Shown in pieces: positions 6,658 through 12,482 of a stretch of 12,482 bases of DNA. The translations under genes and the position numbers were made by a program. The stretch's first letter is position 1; every line of letters begins with the position of its first letter. The notes under the pieces were generated by a model. The model was not told the origin of the DNA, did not search any database, and saw nothing but the letters and a program-made list of their open reading frames with translations. This DNA is from Pleurocapsa sp. MO_226.B13 (lineage in GTDB: Bacteria > Cyanobacteriota > Cyanobacteriia > Cyanobacteriales > Xenococcaceae): contig JASJEI010000113.1 of NCBI GenBank assembly GCA_030064795.1, forward strand, positions 1 through 12,482, given 5' to 3'.

Positions 6658-9423
6658 CTATTTCTCAGAAGAGACGACCTCTGTTTTCTCGTCGGCTTCT
6701 GGGTCATCTGGTTCTGATGGTTTTCTATTTGTAGCTGGCTCAGTTACCTTTGTTTTAACTGTTTTGATAGGTTGTGCGGATTCAATTTCTAAAGGGAGAG
6801 GAGTAGCCTTGTTAAAAGTCAAACGCTCCTCTACACAATCAACGATGATTTTGTCCCCTGGAGTAAAAGTATTCTCTAGAATCTTAGTAGCAATAGGATT
6901 TTGTAATTCCCGTCGAATTGCTCGTTTGAGAGGACGCGCACCATAAGCAGGATCGTAACCTATATCCACAATCCGATCTTTGGCTGCGGGAGTAAGCTCA
7001 ATCGTGATTTTCTGTTCGCTGAGTAGGCGTTGAATACCCTGAATTTGAATAGCAACAATCTCTTTGAGTTCTGCTTTTTTCAGACCGTGGAAAATAATCA
7101 GATCGTCAATGCGGTTGAGAAACTCAGGACGAAAATGACTCCTCAAAGCTTGAGTGACTCGATTCTGAATTTTGTCGTAATCTTGGTCTTCTCCCTTAAC
7201 ATTAAGGATGTGTTCGCTACCAATGTTGCTAGTCATGACAATAATCGCATTGCGAAAATCTACCATTCTGCCTTGAGAGTCGGTAATTCTGCCGTCATCT
7301 AGAACTTGAAGCAAGATATTAAAGACATCCTTGTGCGCTTTTTCTACTTCATCTAATAGCACCACAGAATAGGGACGACGACGCACTGCTTCGGTCAATT
7401 GTCCCCCTTCCTCAAAACCAATATACCCTGGAGGCGCGCCGACTAAACGGGATACCGCGTGTTTCTCCATGTATTCCGACATATCGATCCGTACCATGGC
7501 ATCCTCACTATCAAAAAGGAAGGCAGCCAAAGCCTTAGCTAGTTCTGTTTTACCTACTCCAGTAGGGCCCATAAATAGGAACGAACCAATCGGACGGTTG
7601 GGGTCGTTCATACCCGCCCGCGCCATGCGGATCGCTGCGGACACTGCGGATACGGGTTCTTGTTGACCGATGACTCTTTGGTGCAGGTGTCCTTCTAGTT
7701 GTAGTAGTTTTTGTCTTTCCGATTCCAACAGGCGATTAATCGGTACTCCCGTAGAATTAGCAACAATTTCCGCAATATCCGACTCGGTTACTTGTTCCCT
7801 TAAGAGAGTTGTGCCTTTGGATTGAATGTCAATTAGCTTGGCTTCTTTAGCTTCTAAATTTCTTTGTAAAGGTTCTAATTTACTGTAGGTTAACTCGATC
7901 GCTTTTTCATGATCGTATTCTCTTTCTGCTTTATCTAACAATATACGGATCTTTTCTTCTTCTTCTTTAAGAGCATTAATTTCATCTAATAGACCCTTTT
8001 CTGAATGCCACTGTTCGGAAAGCCCGCTTTGTTTTCCTTTAAGGCTATCAATTTCTGCTTTAATTTTACCCAGTCTTTCTTTGGCTGCTTTATCGACAAC
8101 GGTCATCCCAGGACGTTGGCTTTCGGTAGTAAGAGAAGCTTTTTCCATCTCTAGCTGCATGATGCGACGATCCATATCTTCTAATTCGCTGGGTTTGGAA
8201 GTAATTTCCATCTTCAGTTTGGCAGCAGCCTCGTCGATGAGATCGATCGCCTTATCGGGTAAAAAGCGATCGGTGATGTAGCGATTAGAAAGGGTAGCAG
8301 CAGCCACTAACGCTGAGTCGGTAATGGTGACTCCGTGGTGGACTTCGTAACGTTCTTTTAGTCCTCGCAAGATGGAAATAGTATCTTCCACGGTTGGTTG
8401 TTTGATATATACCTGTTGAAAACGTCTTTCTAATGCGGGATCTTTTTCAATATGCTTGCGATATTCATCCAGGGTAGTCGCCCCGATACAACGCAATTCG
8501 CCCCGCGCCAACATCGGTTTGAGTAAGTTACCTGCATCCATCGAGCCAGAGCCTTCTCTCGAACCAGCACCAACAACAGTATGAACTTCATCAATAAATA
8601 ATACTATCTGTCCGCTAGACTCGGTTACTTCTTTTAACACCGCCCGCAACCGTTCTTCAAACTCTCCACGATATTTCGCCCCTGCAATTAGGCTACCCAT
8701 ATCTAAAGAAATCAACTGACGATCCTTGAGAGATTCGGGAACATCTCCATTAACAACACGTTGGGCTAGTCCTTCGGCGATCGCCGTTTTACCAACTCCA
8801 GGCTCTCCAATCAATACGGGGTTATTTTTCGACCGACGAGAAAGCACTTGAATCACCCGACGAATTTCTTCATCTCGACCAATTACGGGGTCTAGTTTGC
8901 CCGCTTTTGCCTCTTCTGTCAGATCTCGCCCATATTTTTCTAACGCCTGATACTGTTCTTCTTGGTTTTGTTTTGTTACTTTTTGTGAACCTCGAACCGC
9001 TTTGATTGCCTCTTCCAAATCTTGCGGATCGATCCCAAAACTACGGAGGGTCTTTTTACCAATGCGAGCATCTTCGGCAAACCCCATGAAGATATGCTCG
9101 ATGGAAATAAAGTTATCATCCCAACTAATGCGACAAGCCTCGGCGCGGTCTAGCAAACGATCTAGGCTAGGCCCTAAATACAGTTGAGACGAGCCAATTC
9201 GAGGCTGACGCTTGGTAAACATCTCTAACTGCTGCTGGAAACGAATTCGATCGATGTTGGCTTTATCTAAAATAGTTTTTGCCAGTCCTTCTTGTTCCAA
9301 GGCTGCCAAAATCAAATGCTCTACCTCTAAGTTTTGATTCTGAAATAATTTGGCAACTTCTTGGGATTTAACGATCGCATCCCAGGCTTGTTCAGTAAAC
9401 TTACTTTGATCGGTAGGCTGCAT
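6658..9423 (-). CDS. clpB: ClpB ATP-dependent disaggregase
   Basis: The 921-aa product is a complete ClpB/Hsp104 disaggregase, which works with DnaK to pull polypeptides out of aggregates. In order: N domain with two Clp repeats (1-145), NBD1 with Walker A GEPGVGKT (206-213), pore Tyr 251 in [10 protein letters not shown] and Walker B FIDE (276-279), and a coiled-coil middle domain (about 405-530). That middle domain distinguishes it from ClpA and ClpC. NBD2 has Walker A GPTGVGKT (619-626), GYIGFEEGG pore loop (Y667), Walker B LLDE (689-692) and sensor-2 GAR (828-830). Bacterial ClpB usually ends soon after NBD2 at about 860-875 residues. This one adds roughly 50 polar, largely acidic residues rich in Pro, Glu and Asp. 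Cyanobacteria often have two ClpB proteins, heat-induced and constitutive; I cannot tell which this is. No CIRCE element is seen upstream. Convergent with srx and divergent from the cupin gene. Confidence 0.96.
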   Translation of the reverse strand: MQPTDQSKFTEQAWDAIVKSQEVAKLFQNQNLEVEHLILAALEQEGLAKTILDKANIDRIRFQQQLEMFTKRQPRIGSSQLYLGPSLDRLLDRAEACRISWDDNFISIEHIFMGFAEDARIGKKTLRSFGIDPQDLEEAIKAVRGSQKVTKQNQEEQYQALEKYGRDLTEEAKAGKLDPVIGRDEEIRRVIQVLSRRSKNNPVLIGEPGVGKTAIAEGLAQRVVNGDVPESLKDRQLISLDMGSLIAGAKYRGEFEERLRAVLKEVTESSGQIVLFIDEVHTVVGAGSREGSGSMDAGNLLKPMLARGELRCIGATTLDEYRKHIEKDPALERRFQQVYIKQPTVEDTISILRGLKERYEVHHGVTITDSALVAAATLSNRYITDRFLPDKAIDLIDEAAAKLKMEITSKPSELEDMDRRIMQLEMEKASLTTESQRPGMTVVDKAAKERLGKIKAEIDSLKGKQSGLSEQWHSEKGLLDEINALKEEEEKIRILLDKAEREYDHEKAIELTYSKLEPLQRNLEAKEAKLIDIQSKGTTLLREQVTESDIAEIVANSTGVPINRLLESERQKLLQLEGHLHQRVIGQQEPVSAVSAAIRMARAGMNDPNRPIGSFLFMGPTGVGKTELAKALAAFLFDSEDAMVRIDMSEYMEKHAVSRLVGAPPGYIGFEEGGQLTEAVRRRPYSVVLLDEVEKAHKDVFNILLQVLDDGRITDSQGRMVDFRNAIIVMTSNIGSEHILNVKGEDQDYDKIQNRVTQALRSHFRPEFLNRIDDLIIFHGLKKAELKEIVAIQIQGIQRLLSEQKITIELTPAAKDRIVDIGYDPAYGARPLKRAIRRELQNPIATKILENTFTPGDKIIVDCVEERLTFNKATPLPLEIESAQPIKTVKTKVTEPATNRKPSEPDDPEADEKTEVVSSEK

Positions 9424-9469
9424 ATTTTAGCTAGATAGGGTTAGATAATTTCGACAATTGATGATGCCC

Positions 9470-9475
9470 AGTATA
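9470..9475 (-). promoter_or_regulatory. Possible -10 element for clpB
   Basis: On the minus strand this reads TATACT, about 46 bases before the clpB ATG. The matching -35 region would fall around 9493-9498, inside the CTTGAAT/ATTCAAG inverted repeat, but its sequence is poor. A repressor or activator bound to that repeat could therefore affect clpB. This is inference from position only. Confidence 0.3.
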
Positions 9476-9481
9476 GCAAGG

Positions 9482-9532
9482 CTTGAATTACTAAGATTCA
9501 AGACCAGAATTACCTTTTCTGAAGACTTGAAT
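9482..9532. promoter_or_regulatory. Three CTTGAAT boxes between clpB and the cupin gene
   Basis: CTTGAAT occurs at 9482-9488 and 9526-9532, and its reverse complement ATTCAAG at 9496-9502. The first two form an inverted repeat with a 7-base spacer. The third copy overlaps TATAAT at 9532-9537, a consensus -10 for the plus strand. Three copies of one heptamer in 51 bp of a divergent promoter region suggests an operator, but no regulator is identified. Confidence 0.4.
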
Positions 9533-9537
9533 ATAAT
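9532..9537 (+). promoter_or_regulatory. Consensus -10 element for the cupin gene
   Basis: TATAAT, with TTACCT at 9510-9515 as a weak -35 after a 16-base spacer. Transcription would begin near 9544, just after an in-frame ATG at 9541. This argues that translation starts at the later ATG (9583). Confidence 0.4.
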
Positions 9538-9582
9538 AATATGCTTAATAATAATTCTAGTATCATCCACCAAATAAAAGCT

Positions 9583-9870
9583 ATGTATCAGCAAACAACA
9601 GCTATCTCTGTTACTTCTCAACCAAGTCAAGAGCAGCTTGAGGATTTAAATGTCTTTAATTGGTCGATCTGGGAAAAAGAAATATCCGAATTTCCCTGGA
9701 CTTATGACGAAGCGGAAACTTGTTATTTTTTAGCAGGGGATGTTATTGTCACCCCCGATGGTGGCGAGCCTGTAACAATGGGTAAAGGCGATTTAGTGAC
9801 TTTTCCTGCGGGGATGTCCTGTACCTGGAAGATTAACCAAGCGGTGAAAAAGCATTATAAATTTGGTTAA
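9583..9870 (+). CDS. Small DUF861-type cupin protein (EutQ-like cupin_3)
   Basis: From the ATG at 9583 the product is 95 aa. It has the compact cupin_3/DUF861 sequence: WSIWEKEISEFPWTY, then TCYFLAGDVIVTPDGGEP, then GKGDLVTFPAGMSCTW, ending in a short KHYKFG tail. Such proteins are single cupin barrels with no fixed known reaction, and this one lacks the His cluster of metal-binding cupins. An in-frame ATG at 9541 would add 14 residues, but it precedes the expected transcription start implied by TATAAT at 9532-9537. Neither ATG has a clear ribosome binding site. The gene is divergent from clpB and shares its promoter region. Family assignment is good; function is unknown. Confidence 0.82.
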   Translation: MYQQTTAISVTSQPSQEQLEDLNVFNWSIWEKEISEFPWTYDEAETCYFLAGDVIVTPDGGEPVTMGKGDLVTFPAGMSCTWKINQAVKKHYKFG

Positions 9871-9928
9871 GTCTGGGTCGATCGGGGAAAATAAGCGCGA
9901 AGCGATCGCCAGGGACGATCTAGCCTCA

Positions 9929-9942
9929 AACCCTTATGGGTT
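9929..9942 (+). terminator. Weak hairpin after the cupin gene
   Basis: AACCC-TTAT-GGGTT forms a 5-bp stem about 58 bp downstream of the cupin stop. There is no T-run after it, so it is a poor intrinsic terminator. The rest of the gap to 10013 shows no gene, only one HIP1 site at 9902. Confidence 0.2.
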
Positions 9943-10013
9943 ATTAGAAAAATCGCTGCACCGACGATTAATACGGATCGTTTCATTTGGTTCGACCGAG
10001 ACAATATGCAACG

Positions 10014-10041
10014 ATCGTAAAAGGTAAATTGGGTTTACGAT
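10014..10041. promoter_or_regulatory. 8-bp inverted repeat upstream of the 55-aa gene
   Basis: ATCGTAAA (10014-10021) and TTTACGAT (10034-10041) are perfect reverse complements with a 12-base spacer. They end 26 bp before the ATG at 10068. Position and spacing suit an operator for the two-gene unit downstream, perhaps for self-regulation. No protein is known to bind it. Confidence 0.35.
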
Positions 10042-10067
10042 GGTAGCCATTTTTCGATATTTTTTTA

Positions 10068-10235
10068 ATGCTATTTATTGATGTAGAAACTGGCGAATAC
10101 GCAATCGATCGGACTGGTTTAGAATCAACTCATTATTTACGCCAGAAAAATCCTCATGCTCGACTTTTCGGAATTTGCATTGGTTACAATGTGGCTGTTT
10201 CTTTTGGTGGTGTAATGGAGCGTAGAAATAAGTGA
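10068..10235 (+). CDS. 55-aa hypothetical protein, first gene of a coupled pair
   Basis: ATG to TGA gives 55 residues: MLFIDVETGEYAID at the start, then a region rich in aromatic and basic residues (LRQKNPHARLFGICIGYNVAVSF), ending MERRNK. A stop lies in frame at 10044-10046, so the gene cannot begin much earlier. The TGA overlaps the GTG start of the next gene (GTGA at 10232-10235), the usual sign of translational coupling. I recall similar VETG-Y-ID...IGYDV-FG proteins next to retropepsin-like genes in cyanobacteria, but cannot verify this. No function is assigned. No ribosome binding site is evident before the ATG. Confidence 0.6.
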   Translation: MLFIDVETGEYAIDRTGLESTHYLRQKNPHARLFGICIGYNVAVSFGGVMERRNK

Positions 10236-10567
10236 TTTCAGGTGTGGTGACAGATGGATATGTAACTGTTCCTGTTACCTTTTGTTTGCCTAACCAACCG
10301 AGTTTAGATATTCAGTTTGTTATTGATACTGGTTTTACAGATTATCTCTGTCTGCCATCAGAAGCCATTGCCGTGCTAGGTTTACCATTTTTATACGATT
10401 TACCTGCAAATCTGGCTAATAATAGCAATGTAATTTTGCCAGTTCACGAAGCAACAATTATGTGGCATCGATCGCCAATAAAAGTCCGCGTTTTGGCTAC
10501 GGAAAGACGACCTTTATTGGGAAAGGCTTTGCTAGAACGAAAATTTCTGGTAATCTACAAGCTTTAA
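10232..10567 (+). CDS. Retropepsin-like clan AA aspartic protease family protein
   Basis: A GTG start overlaps the stop of the 55-aa gene by four bases; GGAG at 10217-10220 lies 11 bases upstream. The 111-aa product has the single-lobe retropepsin pattern. FVIDTGFTDYL carries the D-T-G catalytic triad at 32-34, and PLLGKALL at 94-101 matches the hydrophobic-hydrophobic-Gly element. One lobe has one catalytic Asp, so an active enzyme would have to be a homodimer. I recall homologues that continue about 15 residues further; the short end here may be a C-terminal truncation. The TAA at 10565-10567 overlaps the stop of the minus-strand glycoside hydrolase-like gene. Substrate is unknown. Whether it is a real protease or only a fold relative cannot be told. 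Confidence 0.75.
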   Translation: MISGVVTDGYVTVPVTFCLPNQPSLDIQFVIDTGFTDYLCLPSEAIAVLGLPFLYDLPANLANNSNVILPVHEATIMWHRSPIKVRVLATERRPLLGKALLERKFLVIYKL

Positions 10568-11119
10568 ATTGCCTTTAAATAATTTTCTTTTTCTTCTCGT
10601 CTATTCCAACGCACAAAACCGAGAGAAGTCTCCCAAGGAAAAATTGCATAGCCATAACTAGATTCTTTAACCACGGCTATTTGTTGCTGGATTTCGGCTA
10701 AAGGCTTTCGATCTTGCAAGCCACCAGCATAAATCCCAACCGCTACATCTACATATTTTGTAACTTCAGGTAAGAGCGAGTTGGCGATCGCCAGGAGGAC
10801 ATCTTGACTGGTGGGACGATATAATTGCATCACCAGTTCATCAATTAGTCCCGCTTCAATCCAGAAAAGCCAGTTTTGGGAATATTTTTTCAACGAAAAT
10901 CCCAAAGGATTGGGAGACAAAGAAATAACTAGATCTGGATTGATGTTTCTAATCGCTGCTACCACTTTGCGGGTTAACTCTGTCATCGCCACAGAGCGAT
11001 CGCCAAACTGAATTGGGATTCCCCAATGGTCGTCTATTTGAATACCGTAAAGATCCAAATACGATGCCGAAACTTCTCTGAATAAATCGACAAAATACTG
11101 TTGTACTTCTGGGTTGGCT

Positions 11120-11129
11120 GGATCTAGCC
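11120..11129. repeat. Left target-site duplication of the MITE
   Basis: GGATCTAGCC at 11120-11129 is repeated exactly at 11314-11323 on the other side of the element. The duplication is 10, 8 or 6 bp depending on whether the outer bases are counted with the 13-, 14- or 15-bp inverted repeat. ATCTAG is common to all readings. Confidence 0.85.
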
Positions 11130-11251
11130 CAATACTGTTCGGTTAACAAAGTTATGTGTTGAGGGGAGCAGGGGGAGCAGGGGGAGCAGGGGAGGCAGAG
11201 GGAAGCAGGGGAGGCAGCAATACTGTTCGGTTAACAAAGTTATGTGTTGAG
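11130..11251 (+). repeat. Direct 34-bp repeat inside the MITE
   Basis: The segment beginning CAATACTGTTCGGTTAAC occurs at 11130-11163 and again at 11218-11251, identical over 34 bp and 88 bp apart. The second copy places a left-end sequence in the middle of the element. It looks like an internal duplication together with the neighbouring G-rich tract. Confidence 0.85.
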
Positions 11252-11286
11252 ACAAGCAGGGGGAGCAGGGGGAGCAGGGGGAGAGG
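11163..11286 (+). repeat. Two G-rich GGGGGAGCA tandem tracts with G-quadruplex potential
   Basis: At 11163-11192 four G runs of 4-5 bases are separated by AGCA. At 11259-11281 three runs of five G are separated by AGCA, followed by a GG at 11285. The first tract meets the standard four-run quadruplex pattern. Between them the unit decays to variants such as GGGAAGCA and GGGAGGCA. On the minus strand these tracts give the low-complexity SPCSPC and LLPLLPLL residues of the disrupted frame. Confidence 0.8.
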
Positions 11287-11313
11287 AAAATAAGACTTAT
11301 CCGAACAGTATTG

Positions 11314-11323
11314 GGATCTAGCC
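11314..11323. repeat. Right target-site duplication of the MITE
   Basis: GGATCTAGCC, identical to 11120-11129. Removing one copy together with the element restores the glycoside hydrolase-like reading frame. Confidence 0.85.
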
Positions 11324-11809
11324 ACCAATGATTGTCGATTAATTTTTCGCCGTTATCGGTAGTTAAAATCCAATCAGGATGTTCTTGGGCTAATCTAGCG
11401 TTGGCAAAAGTCATCATGCCATGTTCGTACCAAGCATAAACCTTTAAACCTTGGCGTTTCCCCTCTTTAATTGCCTTTTTTAAAGGATTGGTAAAAGGAA
11501 GAGCGACCAAATAATTTCTCGGTGCATACTTACTAGAATAGGCTGTCCCGCCGTTATAGACATCAACATAAACTCGATTGTAGTTTAGGCGAGATAGCTG
11601 ATAAAAAACATTATCCGTCAGGCTAGCGTAAGTTAAAAAAGCATTGCCGACATGAGTTAACCAAACGCCCTTAATTGATTCAGATTTTTGTGGTGCGCGA
11701 TCGGGTGCAGTGGTTAAAAAAGTCAGAAAAACCAAAATAACCATCCCACTGGCAAATAATAAGATTAATCTTTTAAATCTTTTAATCTGTCTTATAGTAA
11801 ACTCAAAAA

Positions 11810-11989
11810 TCACTTTCGCTTCGCCTTCCAAGTACCACCATAACGATAGTGGGGATTATCTTGACTTACTTTATCCCAACACTCACGACATACCATAACC
11901 CAATCTCCATCTTCTTGGTATTGGATACGATAGCGAAGATCTACTAAATTATTACAGCGATCGCATGGTTTGTATTTTAATTTAGTCAT
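11810..11989 (-). CDS. Small zinc-ribbon hypothetical protein
   Basis: From the ATG at 11989 the product is 59 aa: MTKLKYKPCDRC at the start, then VMVCRECW and a basic tail RYGGTWKAKRK. Two C-x2-C pairs (C9/C12 and C34/C37) are set to bind one zinc ion. An in-frame ATG at 12043 would add 18 residues, but that stretch lies over the IS630 relic, so the shorter form is chosen; neither start has a strong ribosome binding site. Its TGA overlaps the GTG start of the glycoside hydrolase-like gene, so the two were probably translated together. I recall small proteins of this kind in cyanobacteria, with no known function. Nucleic-acid binding is possible from the zinc ribbon and basic tail, but unproven. 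Confidence 0.72.
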   Translation of the reverse strand: MTKLKYKPCDRCNNLVDLRYRIQYQEDGDWVMVCRECWDKVSQDNPHYRYGGTWKAKRK

Positions 11990-12018
11990 AAGAAGATGGT
12001 CGTAATTAATCTTGGTAA

Positions 12019-12482
12019 CAACTTGGCTTCGCATATGCGCCACGGGGTCAAAGGGCTAGAGGAAGTCGTCCTCATAAACGAGGCAAAAATGTTTCCATGA
12101 TTGGCGCGAGCGCATCATTTGGGAATTGTCGCCTCAATCAATCTCCTAGGTTCAACGGATAGATTAACATTTGAAGCTTTTGTGCTCCGCAAACTTGTGC
12201 CTAAGCTTTGGAAAGGTGCAACTGTAGTTTGGGATAACTATAGTATCCATAAAGGAGAGGAGATTGAAAAGGCGATTGCCGCTGTTGGAGCTCAATTAAT
12301 TGATCTCCCTCCTTATTCCCCAGATTTCAATCCAGCATGAAAACTTGTGGTCAAAAGTTAAAAATACTCTACGTTCCATTGGTGCTAGGACATATCAAGC
12401 TAAAGATAGTGCGATCGCACTCTGCTTCTGCTCAAGTATCTTTGAAAGACATTCGATCGGGGTTGGCTCATTCCTGTTATTC
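12019..12482 (+). pseudogene. IS630-family transposase relic, truncated and frameshifted, runs off the window
   Basis: Pieces of one DDE transposase are read in successive frames. From about 12019: LGFAYAPRGQRARGSRPHKR then KNVSMIGA (to 12108). After a shift from 12101: ARAHHLGIVASINLLGST, VVWDNYSIH with the second catalytic Asp, and DLPPYSPDFNP, ending at a TGA (12338-12340). After a second shift near 12335: ENLWSKVKNTLRSIGARTYQ, with the third catalytic Glu. After a third shift near 12422: SASAQVSLKDIRS then GLAHSCY to the end. The 5' part with the first catalytic Asp is missing. With at least three frameshifts it cannot make an active enzyme. No terminal repeats or TA duplication are visible here. 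The relic is not the source of the nearby MITE, whose target duplication is too long for IS630. Confidence 0.85.

Larger units (their letters stand above)
11128..11315. mobile_element. Non-autonomous MITE-like element
   Basis: This 188-bp segment ends in perfect 15-bp inverted repeats, CCCAATACTGTTCGG (11128-11142) and its complement (11301-11315); the similarity runs to 18 of 19 bases. It is flanked by the target duplication and encodes no protein. Inside are two copies of a 34-bp segment that begins with the left end, and two G-rich tandem tracts. The duplication length rules out an IS630/Tc1 element, which would leave only TA; the mobilising transposase is not in the window. Confidence 0.85.
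10564..11813 (-). pseudogene. GHL10-type (DUF187-like) glycoside hydrolase-like protein, disrupted by a MITE insertion
   Basis: The gene is split into an N-terminal piece (11813 to about 11324) and a C-terminal piece (about 11119 to 10564). Deleting the 194 bp added by the insertion joins them in frame, giving 351 residues. The joint reads WWLDP-ANPEVQQYF, a typical GHL10 core. From the N-terminus: a short basic segment, a membrane anchor (about 15-34), then KGVWLTHVGN, LNYNRVYVDVYN, GLKVYAWYEHGMM, WWLDPANPEV, DLYGIQIDDHWG and the final FPWETSLGFVRW. It is probably a membrane-anchored, outward-facing protein acting on cell-wall or polysaccharide material; that is inferred from the family. The likely start is the GTG at 11813, overlapping the TGA of the zinc-ribbon gene (GTGA). 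A TTG at 11831 is possible but lies inside that gene. As it stands, translation reads into the element and stops at 11124 after 229 residues. Confidence 0.85.

Noticed and set aside
9424..9540. CIRCE heat-shock operator before clpB
   Set aside because: No TTAGCACTC-N9-GAGTGCTAA pattern is present on either strand; only the CTTGAAT boxes are seen.
9427..9630. Minus-strand open frame of 67 residues between clpB and the cupin gene
   Set aside because: It covers the shared promoter region and the start of the cupin gene, and resembles no family I recognise.
10564..11058. A separate 164-residue gene
   Set aside because: It is the C-terminal half of the interrupted GHL10-type gene. Its sequence continues smoothly upstream to the insertion point.
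11163..11286. CRISPR array
   Set aside because: The repeats are short, G-rich and without unique spacers. They are simple tandem repeats within a mobile element.
11128..11315. MITE derived from the neighbouring IS630 relic
   Set aside because: IS630 elements duplicate only TA. This element has a 6-10 bp target duplication and its ends do not appear in the relic.
11124..11323. Low-complexity SPCSPC/LLPLLP protein tail as a real domain
   Set aside because: It is the frame read through the MITE's G-rich tracts, absent from the restored protein.

Overview
The window looks like a cyanobacterial chromosome segment. The octamer GCGATCGC (HIP1, the highly iterated palindrome of cyanobacteria) occurs about thirteen times in 12.5 kb, for example at 1441, 1504, 2193, 3477, 4024, 6309, 9902, 10784, 10996 and 12412. 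Several proteins also have a cyanobacterial flavour: sulfiredoxin, ClpB, a DUF861 cupin and a small zinc-ribbon protein. The window alone does not fix a genus.

Layout. Positions 2-199 are the 3' end of an IS605-type tnpB that enters from the left. Next comes a divergent ion-transport pair: an MgtE magnesium channel (273-1667, minus) and a calcium-type P-type ATPase with an extra N-terminal domain (1875-4913, plus). They are separated by a leader full of short repeats. Downstream of the ATPase, same strand, are a divergent S-adenosylmethionine synthetase paralogue (5068-6282) and a sulfiredoxin (6390-6650). The sulfiredoxin runs tail to tail into clpB (6658-9423, minus). A small DUF861 cupin gene (9583-9870) diverges from clpB across an intergenic region that carries three CTTGAAT boxes. 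A two-gene unit follows: a 55-aa protein (10068-10235) joined by a GTGA overlap to a retropepsin-like protease (10232-10567).

The right part is accessory and decaying. A minus-strand pair encodes a small zinc-ribbon protein (11810-11989) and, by another GTGA overlap, a membrane-anchored GHL10-type glycoside hydrolase-like protein. The second gene is cut by a non-autonomous element of about 188 bp (11128-11315). Removing the 194 bp of added DNA restores a perfect 351-codon reading frame, so the disruption looks recent. The window ends in an IS630-family transposase relic with at least three frameshifts.

How the genes relate. MgtE and the ATPase both serve divalent-cation homeostasis. Sulfiredoxin (peroxiredoxin repair) and ClpB (disaggregation) are stress functions, but they are convergent and not an operon. 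The observations most worth a second look are the SAM synthetase paralogue with altered active-site positions, the structured MITE with its internal end duplication and G-quadruplex tracts, and the coupled 55-aa/retropepsin pair. I did not find a clear undescribed multi-gene defence or biosynthetic system here.
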